Translations under genes and position numbers: made by a program | Notes under the pieces: generated by a model | What the model was told of the DNA's origin: nothing | The model's input: the letters and a program-made list of their open reading frames with translations, nothing else | The model's database searches: none | Shown: piece after piece, positions 54,690 through 61,977 of the stretch | Position numbering within the stretch: position 1 is the stretch's first letter | How the letters are laid out: every line of letters begins with the position of its first letter | Source: Micromonospora sediminimaris | Lineage (GTDB): Bacteria > Actinomycetota > Actinomycetes > Mycobacteriales > Micromonosporaceae | Length of the DNA stretch: 64,000 bases | Direction: 5' to 3' | Assembly: GCA_900112325.1 (NCBI GenBank) | Contig: FOLJ01000008.1 | Location: 186,001 to 250,000, forward strand

Positions 54690-55286
54690 ATGACCGTTAG
54701 CCATGCCGAGCCGGTGACCGTCGCCGTCGCCCGACGCGCCGACCCCGCCCGTACCGACGAGATGGTGGCGTGGATGCGGGCGGGCACGGCGCTGGCCGAG
54801 GCGTTCCCGGGCTTCCTGGGCGCGGGTTGGGTACGCCGCGCCCCGGGATCGGGCGACTGGCACATGCTCTACCGGTTCGCCGACCCGGACACCCTGCGAC
54901 GTTGGGAGGAATCGCCGCAGCGACACTGGTGGCTGACGTCGGCGCAGGGCATCGTCGAGCACACCCACGTCGAGCGGCGGACCGGCATCGAGGGCTGGTT
55001 CGACCCGCCGCACGCGGCCGCCGTCGAGCCGCTGGACGCGGAACCGACGGTGCCGCCGTCGCCGCCGCGTTGGAAGCAGGCGGTGACGATCTGGCTGGCG
55101 TTCTTCCCGCTCAGCCTGACCGCCACGCTGCTGACCGGCGAGTTCCTGCCGGGGCTGCCGACCGCGGCGCGGGTGCTGCTCATGACGCTCACCCTGACCC
55201 CGCTGATGACCTACCTGGTGCTGCCCCGGATCACCCGGGCGCTGCACTGGTGGCTGCACGGCCAGCGGGCACCCTGGCACAGGTAG
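54690..55286 (+). CDS. Antibiotic-biosynthesis-monooxygenase-like domain fused to membrane helices
   Basis: A 198-residue protein. Residues about 7-105 form an ABM/Dabb-like ferredoxin fold (EPVTVAVARRADPARTDEMVAWM near the start, AFPGFLGAGWVRRAPG in the middle). Residues about 125-195 contain two or three hydrophobic helices (KQAVTIWLAFFPLSLTATLL, then ARVLLMTLTLTPLMTYLVL) and a basic, Trp-rich end. Such fused ABM-membrane proteins are seen in actinobacteria without known function. GAACAT six bases before the ATG could be a leaderless -10. Confidence 0.78.
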   Translation: MTVSHAEPVTVAVARRADPARTDEMVAWMRAGTALAEAFPGFLGAGWVRRAPGSGDWHMLYRFADPDTLRRWEESPQRHWWLTSAQGIVEHTHVERRTGIEGWFDPPHAAAVEPLDAEPTVPPSPPRWKQAVTIWLAFFPLSLTATLLTGEFLPGLPTAARVLLMTLTLTPLMTYLVLPRITRALHWWLHGQRAPWHR

Positions 55287-55424
55287 ACGACCGTCAACCC
55301 CATACCACGCGAGCCTGGGACACGACAGGGCACTGCCGCATCCCCGACAGCAGCGCGCGATCAACCCGGCCTACGCGCGTAGAGTCACCGTGCTGTCGCT
55401 CTGCGCTGTGAGGCTGGGGAAGTC

Positions 55425-56276
55425 ATGCCTGGACGCTGGACCACCGCCGCCGTCTGCCTGCTCGCGCTCGTCGCGTTGGCCTGCGAGGCGGGTGGGGACG
55501 CGGCGCCGCGACCGTCGGGCGGCACGACCCAGCCCGGCTCCCCCCGGGTCGTCGCCGCCCTCGGTGACTCGATCACCACCGGCTTCGGGTCCTGCCTGGT
55601 CCTCACCTCGTGCGAGCGCAACTCCTGGTCGACGGGGGACGGACTGCGGGTCGACAGCCACTACCGCCGGCTGCTCGACCGGAACCCCAACCTGCGCGGC
55701 AAGGCCCACAACCGCGCCCGGGCGGGAGCCCGGGCCGCCGCGCTGGCCGGCCAGGCCGAGGCGGCGGTACGCGATCGCGCCGACTACGTCACCGTGCTGG
55801 TCGGCGCCAACGACGCCTGTCGCGGCACGATCGACGCGATGACTCCGGTGGCCGACTTCCGGGCCGAGATCGACCGAGGGCTGCGGGTGCTGCGCGAGGG
55901 GCGGCCGAAGGCCCGTGTCCTGGTCGTCAGCATTCCGAACCTGTACCGGCTCTGGGAGGTCGGCCACGATGAACCCCGGGCGGTACGTGCCTGGCGGCGG
56001 GGCATATGTCCGGCGCTGCTGGCCGAGGCGACGTCGACCGCACCGGCGGATCGGAGCCGCCGCGCGGCGTTCCGGGAACGGATCAGTGCATACAACGGTC
56101 AGCTGAAGGCGGCCTGCCGGGCTTACGGCTCCCGATGCCGCTATGACGGCGGCGCCGCACACCGGATCCGCTTCGACCTGGACCTGGTGAACGCGCTTGA
56201 CTACTTCCACCCCAACGCCGCCGGTCAGTCCCGCCTCGCTGAGGTGACCTGGCGTTCCTCCGGCTACGCCGATTGA
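55425..56276 (+). CDS. SGNH/GDSL-family lipoprotein hydrolase
   Basis: A 283-residue exported hydrolase. A signal peptide with a lipobox-like LVALAC20 suggests a lipoprotein, but the following residues are Glu-Ala, not the usual Ser/Gly, so secretion instead is possible. The SGNH core is intact: GDSITTGFG (Ser49), block III VLVGANDAC with Asn, and DYFHPNAAGQ with Asp/His. Two close Cys pairs (SCLVLTSCER) may form a disulfide. It is likely an esterase or lipase of unknown substrate. The 3' end overlaps the convergent ecsC-like gene by 13 bases. A GGGGAAG site precedes the ATG. Confidence 0.88.
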   Translation: MPGRWTTAAVCLLALVALACEAGGDAAPRPSGGTTQPGSPRVVAALGDSITTGFGSCLVLTSCERNSWSTGDGLRVDSHYRRLLDRNPNLRGKAHNRARAGARAAALAGQAEAAVRDRADYVTVLVGANDACRGTIDAMTPVADFRAEIDRGLRVLREGRPKARVLVVSIPNLYRLWEVGHDEPRAVRAWRRGICPALLAEATSTAPADRSRRAAFRERISAYNGQLKAACRAYGSRCRYDGGAAHRIRFDLDLVNALDYFHPNAAGQSRLAEVTWRSSGYAD

Positions 56277-57028
56277 TCGCCATTCTCCTCGGAATGACGG
56301 GGCAGCGGGATCCGGGCCTCGCCGTGTTGACGGTAGAGCGCACGGGAACGCTCGGCCAGCTTCTTGGTGGCCGACGAGTTCGCCCAGGTGCCAAGGATGA
56401 TCGCCGCTCCGGGGACCACCTTGGCGAAGAGCCGTTTCGCCGCGCGTACCCCGGCCATCTGGGCGAGGCGGACCCCGAGGTGCAGCATCACCCGGCCGAG
56501 CGGCGCCTGCCCGCCACCGCCGAACAGCGCGCCCGCCCGTTCCCGTCCAGCCGCCACGCCCAGCGCCACGCGGGCGCTCGCGGCGACCTTGTGCACCTTC
56601 TGCAGCACCAGCAGGTCGGTGGCGCGGTCGGAATGCGTCGGGTCGGCACCGTACGCGGCGGCCACGTGCAGGACCATGCGGGCCTGGGTCCAGGCCAGCA
56701 CGCCGACGTCGATCACCGCACCGGGCAGTCCGGCCGCGCCCGAGACGGCCCCGGAGAGCCGGGCCTGGTTGACGAACCGGCGTACCGCCTGCTCCGCCAG
56801 GGCCTCGGCGCCGATGCCGGGCTGCGCGGCCCGGATCCGCTGCACCCACTGCGCGGCCTCCGGACCGAGCCGGCGCACCGCCTCGAGCGCGAGGTGCTCC
56901 GGAGCGTACTGCGGATCCTGGCGCATCCGGTCCCACAGCGTGGCCGGCGGCGCCTCGACGACCCGGCTGCCGGGCGGCGGCGGAGCCGGGGTGACGGGTT
57001 GGCCCTCGGCGGGCACGGGATCGCTCAT
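56264..57028 (-). CDS. EcsC-family protein
   Basis: A 254-residue protein of the EcsC family. The N-terminus is Pro-rich; the domain shows LEAVRRLGPEAAQWVQRIRAAQPGIGAEALAEQAVRRFVNQARLSGAVSGAAGLPG in parts, such as LAWTQARMVLHVAAAYG, and a Gly-rich segment near the C-terminus (VVPGAAIILGTWANSSATKKLAERS). EcsC is associated with an ABC transporter in B. subtilis, but no transporter gene is adjacent here. The ATG has a GGAGAGG ribosome site. Confidence 0.85.
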   Translation of the reverse strand: MSDPVPAEGQPVTPAPPPPGSRVVEAPPATLWDRMRQDPQYAPEHLALEAVRRLGPEAAQWVQRIRAAQPGIGAEALAEQAVRRFVNQARLSGAVSGAAGLPGAVIDVGVLAWTQARMVLHVAAAYGADPTHSDRATDLLVLQKVHKVAASARVALGVAAGRERAGALFGGGGQAPLGRVMLHLGVRLAQMAGVRAAKRLFAKVVPGAAIILGTWANSSATKKLAERSRALYRQHGEARIPLPRHSEENGDQSA

Positions 57029-57221
57029 CACCTCTCCTTTCGGTGGCGACCATCCATGTGTACCCCGCCGGGGCAACGGCGTACCGTCGGCCGATCGCAC
57101 GGCGACGCCGGGCCGGGCGGACCGGCCCGACAGGAATGCACGAGGATGGCAGGTACGTTCTGGCGATCGGGGCACCGCGAGTCCGGTGGCCCCGTTACGC
57201 ACATGCAGGGAGGCCGCACCG

Positions 57222-58145
57222 GTGCTCGACCCACACGAGCTCTACGAACTCACCGACGATCTGCCCGACCTCGGTCAGCCGGTCCTGATCCAGGCGCTCA
57301 CCGGTTTCGTCGACGCAGGTAACGCGAGCCGGCTCGCCCGCGAACAGCTGCTCACATCGCTGGAGTCCCGCCCGATCGCCCGGTTCGACCTGGATCAACT
57401 TTTCGACTACCGCTCCCGCCGACCGGTGATGACCTTCGTCGAGGACCACTGGGAGAGCTACGACGACCCGGAGTTGGAGCTGCACCTGCTCCACGACGAC
57501 GACGAGACCCCGTTCCTGCTGCTCACCGGCCCGGAGCCGGACCTTCAGTGGGAACGGTTCACCGCCGCCGTCGCCGGGCTCGCCGCCCGACTGGACGTAC
57601 GGCTGACCGTGGGGCTCAACGCGATCCCGATGGCGGTGCCGCACACCCGGCCGACCGGGGTGACCGCGCACGCCACCCGGCGTGACCTGATCTCCGGTTA
57701 CGAACCGTGGCTGCAACGGGTGCAGGTCCCCGGCAGCGTCGGTCACCTGCTGGAGTTCCGCCTCGGCGAGGCGGGCCGCGACGCGCTGGGCTTCGCCGCG
57801 CACGTGCCGCACTACGTGGCGCAGGCCGAGTACCCGGCCGCCGCCGAGGTGCTGCTGGCGTCGGTGTCCCGCAGCACCGGGCTGCTGCTGCCCCGGGACG
57901 GGCTGCGCTCGGCCGCCGAGGTGGTGCGGGTGGAGATCGACCGGCAGGTCGCGCAGAGCGACGAGGCCACCAGCCTGGTCCAGGCGCTTGAGGAGCAGTA
58001 CGACGCGTACGCCCGGGGGCGGGGTGAGAAGAACCTGCTCGCCACGGAGAACGGCCCCCTGCCCACGGCCGAGGAACTCGGTGCCGAGTTGGAGCGTTTC
58101 CTCGCCGAGCAGACCCGCCCGAACAACGACACCCCGGGGAGTTGA
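57222..58145 (+). CDS. PAC2-family proteasome-chaperone-like protein
   Basis: A 307-residue protein of the PAC2 family, related to eukaryotic 20S proteasome assembly chaperones. Markers: LGQPVLIQALTGFVDAGNASRLAREQLL, FDLDQLFDYRSRRPVMTF and PFLLLTGPEPDLQWERFTAAV (each family-typical). Actinobacteria carry a 20S proteasome, and several copies of PAC2 relatives, but their role is unclear; no proteasome genes are visible here. The GTG at 57222 has a GGGAGG ribosome site. About 190 bases separate it from the divergent EcsC gene. Confidence 0.88.
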   Translation: MLDPHELYELTDDLPDLGQPVLIQALTGFVDAGNASRLAREQLLTSLESRPIARFDLDQLFDYRSRRPVMTFVEDHWESYDDPELELHLLHDDDETPFLLLTGPEPDLQWERFTAAVAGLAARLDVRLTVGLNAIPMAVPHTRPTGVTAHATRRDLISGYEPWLQRVQVPGSVGHLLEFRLGEAGRDALGFAAHVPHYVAQAEYPAAAEVLLASVSRSTGLLLPRDGLRSAAEVVRVEIDRQVAQSDEATSLVQALEEQYDAYARGRGEKNLLATENGPLPTAEELGAELERFLAEQTRPNNDTPGS

Positions 58146-58247
58146 CCGGGGGTCTTCGGGCTGACGCGGGCGGCACGCCGACGACCTCGGCGCGTGTCGG
58201 CCGGCGGTGGCCGAGCGGGCCCAGCGGAGATGGGGCAGGCTGGCATC

Positions 58248-59045
58248 ATGCGCCTGGCGACGTGGAACGTGAACTCGGTGAAGGCCCGGCTGCCCCGGCT
58301 GCTCGACTGGCTGGCCGGCACCGCGCCGGACGTGGTCTGTCTCCAGGAGACCAAGTGCCCCGACGGCGCCTTCCCGGCGACCGAGGTGGGTGAGTTGGGG
58401 TACACGGTGGCCAGCCACAGCGACGGCCGGTGGAACGGGGTCGCCGTCCTGTCCCGGGTCGGTCTGGCCGACGTCACAGTCGGGTTCCCCGGCGAGCCCG
58501 GCTTTCCCGAGCCGGAGGCCCGGGCGATCTCGGCCACCTGCGGCGGGCTGCGGGTCTGGTCGGTGTACGTGCCGAACGGCCGCACGCCCGACGACCCGCA
58601 CTACGCGTACAAGCTGGCCTGGCTGGCGGCGCTGCGGGACGCGCTGGACACCGAACTGGCGAACCGCGCGCCGCTGGCCGTCTGCGGCGACTTCAACGTG
58701 GCCCCCACCGACGACGACGTCTGGGATCCGGCGCTGTTCGTCAACTCCACCCACGTCACCCCGCCCGAACGGGCCGCCCTGGCGGCGCTGCGCGATCTCG
58801 GTCTCTCAGATGTGGTGCCCACCCCGATGAAGGGCCCGCACCCGTTCACCTACTGGGACTACCGGGCCGGCATGTTCCACCAGAACAAGGGCATGCGCAT
58901 CGACCTGGTGTACGCCTCGGCCCCGCTGGCCCGCGCCGTCCGGTCGGCGTACGTGGACCGGGAGGCCCGCAAGGGCAAGGGCCCCTCCGACCACGCCCCC
59001 ATCGTCGTCGACGCCGACCTCACTCCCACCGTCGAGTCCTTCTGA
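58248..59045 (+). CDS. xthA: Exodeoxyribonuclease III
   Basis: A 265-residue AP endonuclease/exonuclease of the Xth family. Catalytic motifs: TWNVNS at 5-10, LQETKC (Glu34), GDFNVAPTDDDVWDP, and SDHAPIVVD with the general His. It incises abasic sites and removes 3' blocked ends during base-excision repair. The ATG at 58248 has CAGGCT six bases upstream, which fits a leaderless transcript; an upstream in-frame ATG at 58230 and others lack ribosome sites. It follows the PAC2 gene by about 100 bases. Confidence 0.95.
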   Translation: MRLATWNVNSVKARLPRLLDWLAGTAPDVVCLQETKCPDGAFPATEVGELGYTVASHSDGRWNGVAVLSRVGLADVTVGFPGEPGFPEPEARAISATCGGLRVWSVYVPNGRTPDDPHYAYKLAWLAALRDALDTELANRAPLAVCGDFNVAPTDDDVWDPALFVNSTHVTPPERAALAALRDLGLSDVVPTPMKGPHPFTYWDYRAGMFHQNKGMRIDLVYASAPLARAVRSAYVDREARKGKGPSDHAPIVVDADLTPTVESF

Positions 59046-59205
59046 TCGGACGCCGACCCGGACCGGCGCGGCTGCCCCCGCCCACCCCCGATGCCGACCA
59101 GCGGCACGAGATGCCGCAAGTCGACCTCTCCCGCTGCCCGGAAAGCCCCACTTCCCGCAACCCGCGCACCGCGCCCGCACCGCGCCCGCGGCTGGCGGCT
59201 CCGGC

Positions 59206-59211
59206 TAGGGT
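59206..59211 (+). promoter_or_regulatory. Candidate leaderless -10 of mhuD-like gene
   Basis: TAGGGT ends six bases before the ATG at 59218. A GAGG between them could instead be a weak ribosome site, so the leaderless reading is likely but not certain. Confidence 0.5.
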
Positions 59212-59217
59212 GAGGCC

Positions 59218-59529
59218 ATGGCAGTTGTGAAGATCAACGCGATCGACGTTCCGCCCGGTGGCGGCGAGGAGTTGGAGAAGCGGTTCGCCGCCCGGGCCCG
59301 CGCGGTGGAGAACTCCCCCGGTTTCCTCGGTTTCGAACTGCTGCGCCCGGTGTCCGGCGAGAACCGCTACTTCGTCTACACCCGGTGGGAGACCGAGCAG
59401 GCGTACCAGGACTGGGCCGCCGGCCCCGCCCGAGCCGCCCACGCCACCCCGCCCGGCGCCGAGCGGCGGCCACCCGTCGCCTCCGGCGCCACCCTCCTGG
59501 AGTTCGAGGTCGTCCAGCAGGTCCCCTGA
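59218..59529 (+). CDS. mhuD: MhuD-type haem-degrading monooxygenase
   Basis: A 103-residue ferredoxin-like dimer-forming enzyme that opens haem to release iron. It is strikingly close to mycobacterial MhuD as I remember it: VVKINAIDVPPGGGEELEKRFAARA, ENSPGFLGFELLRPV and the tail GATLLEFEVVQQV. The residues known to matter in MhuD, Asn7, Trp66 and His75, fall at exactly the same positions. Product type (mycobilin versus biliverdin) cannot be told. No haem-uptake genes are adjacent. Confidence 0.92.
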   Translation: MAVVKINAIDVPPGGGEELEKRFAARARAVENSPGFLGFELLRPVSGENRYFVYTRWETEQAYQDWAAGPARAAHATPPGAERRPPVASGATLLEFEVVQQVP

Positions 59530-59572
59530 CGACGTTTCTCGTCGCCGGACCGGAGCAGTGGCGGCGGGTACG

Positions 59573-60436
59573 TCAGGAGGGACGGGTGGTGGTGAGGGTG
59601 GCGAAGGCGATGACGTTGTCGGCGTAGCCGGTGCCCCCGCCGAGCCACTCGCCGCCGCAGGTGATCAGCCGCAGACCGGGCGGGCCCTCGTGGCCGTAGA
59701 CCCGGTCGGCCGGCAACCGGTCCTTCGGAAAGTGCTCCACCGAGTTGACGGTGAACACGGCCACCGAATCGTCCTCCCGGGCCACCTCGACGGTGTCACC
59801 CGCCTTCAGCTTGCCCAGGTCGTAGAAGACCGACGGGCCGCTCCTGGTGTCCACGTGCCCGACGATGACCGCCGGCCCCGGGTCGCCCGGCACCGGCCCA
59901 CGGTCGTACCACCCGGTTTCCTCGTGCCGGCTCAGCGGCGGCACGGCGATCGAGCCGTCCGGTGCGTCGCCGACCGGCTGCACCGGTGCCGAGACGTCGA
60001 TCGACGGGATGGACAGGCTCACCGGCCGCGCGGCGGTACGCCCGGCGGGTACCGCCGATGCTCCGCCGGAGCCGCGTTCATCGCCGGTGGTGGTCCAGTC
60101 GAGCGGTCCGCCGACGGTGTGCCCGAGCCCGGCCCCGGTGGCGAACACGCCGGCCAGCACGAGCAGCACCGCGAGCGGCAGTGACCACGGGCTGCGCCCG
60201 GAGCGCGCTACCCGGCGAGGCCCGGCCGCGCCCCGTGGGGCACGGCGTCGATCGGTGAACGGTGCCGCGGCGCGAGCGCGGCGCGAACCGACACCCGGCA
60301 CCGCCGCCCAGCCGTGCGGGCGCGGCGTGGAACCCGGGCCCGCCGCACCGTCGCTGTCACGGGACAGGGGTCCGGAGCCGGTGCGTGCCGGGGTACCTGT
60401 CAAGTTGGTGGGGCGGGGTGTGCGGGCGGTGGTCAT
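59573..60436 (-). CDS. Class F sortase
   Basis: A 287-residue membrane-anchored transpeptidase. A long basic, Pro/Gly/Arg-rich cytoplasmic N-terminus (about 1-82) leads to one helix (about 84-104) and the sortase beta-barrel. Catalytic His194 is in VGHVDT and Cys260 in LITCGGEW; the usual Arg after the Cys (Y-R-D-N in many relatives) is replaced by Ala here (GYADN), so the third catalytic residue needs checking. Its 5' end is 6 bases from the upstream secreted-protein gene, so the two are cotranscribed. Confidence 0.88.
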   Translation of the reverse strand: MTTARTPRPTNLTGTPARTGSGPLSRDSDGAAGPGSTPRPHGWAAVPGVGSRRARAAAPFTDRRRAPRGAAGPRRVARSGRSPWSLPLAVLLVLAGVFATGAGLGHTVGGPLDWTTTGDERGSGGASAVPAGRTAARPVSLSIPSIDVSAPVQPVGDAPDGSIAVPPLSRHEETGWYDRGPVPGDPGPAVIVGHVDTRSGPSVFYDLGKLKAGDTVEVAREDDSVAVFTVNSVEHFPKDRLPADRVYGHEGPPGLRLITCGGEWLGGGTGYADNVIAFATLTTTRPS

Positions 60437-60442
60437 GGCGGC

Positions 60443-61057
60443 TCACCGTCGGCTACCGCGACGGCGGGTCGCGGTGACCCAGAGGACCATGCCGGTGACG
60501 GTCAACGCCAGCCCGCCGGGAAGCAGCAGGTTGGAGGTGACGGCACCGGCGCTACCGCCGAAGCCGGTCGCCGGGCCCCGGCTGGGCTTCATGTGGCGTA
60601 CGACCTGGATCATGGTGGACGCGGTCTCGCCACCCCGGCACTCCAGCTTGACCCGGTAGTTGCCGGGGAGGACCCGCTCCTTGACCATCGCCGTGCCGGT
60701 CAGCAGCCCGCGCTGCGGCTGCACGGCGACCCGGCCGAACGCGTCCGAGACGACGATGGCACCCACCGAGTTGTCGTGGCAGCTGGCCCGGAGCCCGACC
60801 AGATGGCCCGGTTCCACCATGCTCGGCGAGACCTCCACGAACACGGTCGGGCCCGGCTGCGGCGCGCCCGCAGGCGCACCGGGTTGACCACCGCCGGGTT
60901 GCCCGGCGACGACCGGCGCGACGGCGGCCCGCGCGGGTGAGGCCACGGCCGGCGGCGCCGCCAGCAGCGGAGTGGCCAGGGTGAGCGCGAGCAGCGGAAC
61001 GAAGGCTGCGACGGTACGCGGCGAAGCAGCGGACAGCGCCTGCCTGGCTGCTGACAC
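60443..61057 (-). CDS. Secreted protein with C-terminal membrane anchor, sortase partner candidate
   Basis: A 204-residue exported protein. A signal peptide (about 1-38) precedes an Ala/Pro/Gly-rich spacer, then an Ig-like or beta domain (about 72-150) with two Cys (RASCHDNSVGAIVV and VKLECRGGETAS) likely to form a disulfide, and a C-terminal hydrophobic helix (about 177-197) with a basic end (TRRRGSRR). No LPxTG-like sorting motif is visible before that helix (SRGPATGFGGSAGAV is the closest). The location immediately upstream of the sortase gene suggests a functional link. GTG at 61057 has GGGAGGGGG upstream. Confidence 0.75.
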   Translation of the reverse strand: MSAARQALSAASPRTVAAFVPLLALTLATPLLAAPPAVASPARAAVAPVVAGQPGGGQPGAPAGAPQPGPTVFVEVSPSMVEPGHLVGLRASCHDNSVGAIVVSDAFGRVAVQPQRGLLTGTAMVKERVLPGNYRVKLECRGGETASTMIQVVRHMKPSRGPATGFGGSAGAVTSNLLLPGGLALTVTGMVLWVTATRRRGSRR

Positions 61058-61179
61058 GATGCCCCCTCCCGGTGCGCCGGTGCGGTCGCCGGGCACTGCC
61101 GGACACCCGGTCCTGCCTTCCACCGATGATGGTCTCACCACCGGGCGTACATCACATCCGGTCTTGCGTGGTGCTCGCG

Positions 61180-61185
61180 TAGGCT
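61180..61185 (+). promoter_or_regulatory. Candidate leaderless -10 of trmB
   Basis: TAGGCT ends six bases before the GTG at 61192, which is why that GTG was chosen over the TTG at 61189 and the GTG at 61195. Confidence 0.5.
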
Positions 61186-61191
61186 CGGTTG

Positions 61192-61905
61192 GTGGTGACC
61201 TCCACCGACCCGACTCCCGCCGTCGCCGCGCCGCACCTGGCGCGGGCGATCCGTACCTACCACCCGCGGCGCGGCCGGATGAGCGGCCGGCAGGTGACGG
61301 CGTTGGACCAGCTCTGGCCGCGGTACGGGCTGCGCGTCGCCGACGCCGACCCGTTCGACCCTGTCGACCTGTTCGGCCGCCGGGCCCCACTGGTGGTCGA
61401 GATCGGTTCCGGCATGGGCGATGCGACCGCCGAGATGGCCGCCGCCGACCCGGATCGAGATTATCTGGCGGTCGAGGTGCACACCCCGGGAATCGCGAAC
61501 CTGCTGGACCTGATTCACCTTCGTGAGCTGGGCAATGTCCGGATCGTCGAGGGCGACGCGATGGAGTTGCTCGATCTGCTGCCGCCCAGTTCGCTGGACG
61601 CGGTGCACGTCTTCTTTCCGGACCCGTGGCCGAAGTCCCGCCACCACAAGCGGCGGTTGATCCAGCCGACCCATGTGGCGCGGTTGCGTTCCCGGTTGGC
61701 GGTCGGCGGCACGCTGCACTGCGCCACCGACTGGGCTGAGTACGCCGAGGCGATGCGGGCGACGCTGGACGCCGACCCGGGTCTGGTCAACGCCTACGAC
61801 GGGTACGCTCCCCGGCCCGCCTACCGGCCAGTGACCCGGTTCGAGCGGCGGGCGCTGCGCGCCGGCCGCCCGGTCGCCGACCTGATCTACCGCCGCCACG
61901 GGTAG
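61192..61905 (+). CDS. trmB: tRNA (guanine-N7-)-methyltransferase
   Basis: A 237-residue SAM-dependent methyltransferase that makes m7G46 in tRNA. Motif I VVEIGSGMGDATAE is at about 68-81; HVFFPDPWPKSRHHKRRL near residue 141 and a C-terminal TRFERRAL segment are the TrmB hallmarks. An N-terminal extension with HPRRGRMSGRQ is common to actinobacterial enzymes. The start at 61192 agrees with the leaderless promoter. It is divergent from the sortase pair and precedes a helicase gene by 72 bases. Confidence 0.94.
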   Translation: MVTSTDPTPAVAAPHLARAIRTYHPRRGRMSGRQVTALDQLWPRYGLRVADADPFDPVDLFGRRAPLVVEIGSGMGDATAEMAAADPDRDYLAVEVHTPGIANLLDLIHLRELGNVRIVEGDAMELLDLLPPSSLDAVHVFFPDPWPKSRHHKRRLIQPTHVARLRSRLAVGGTLHCATDWAEYAEAMRATLDADPGLVNAYDGYAPRPAYRPVTRFERRALRAGRPVADLIYRRHG

Positions 61906-61977
61906 GCCCGACGGCGGGCGAGCGCCGGCTGCCCCGGTTGGCGCACAAGCAATTCATCCAGGCACCATGGACCGGCC

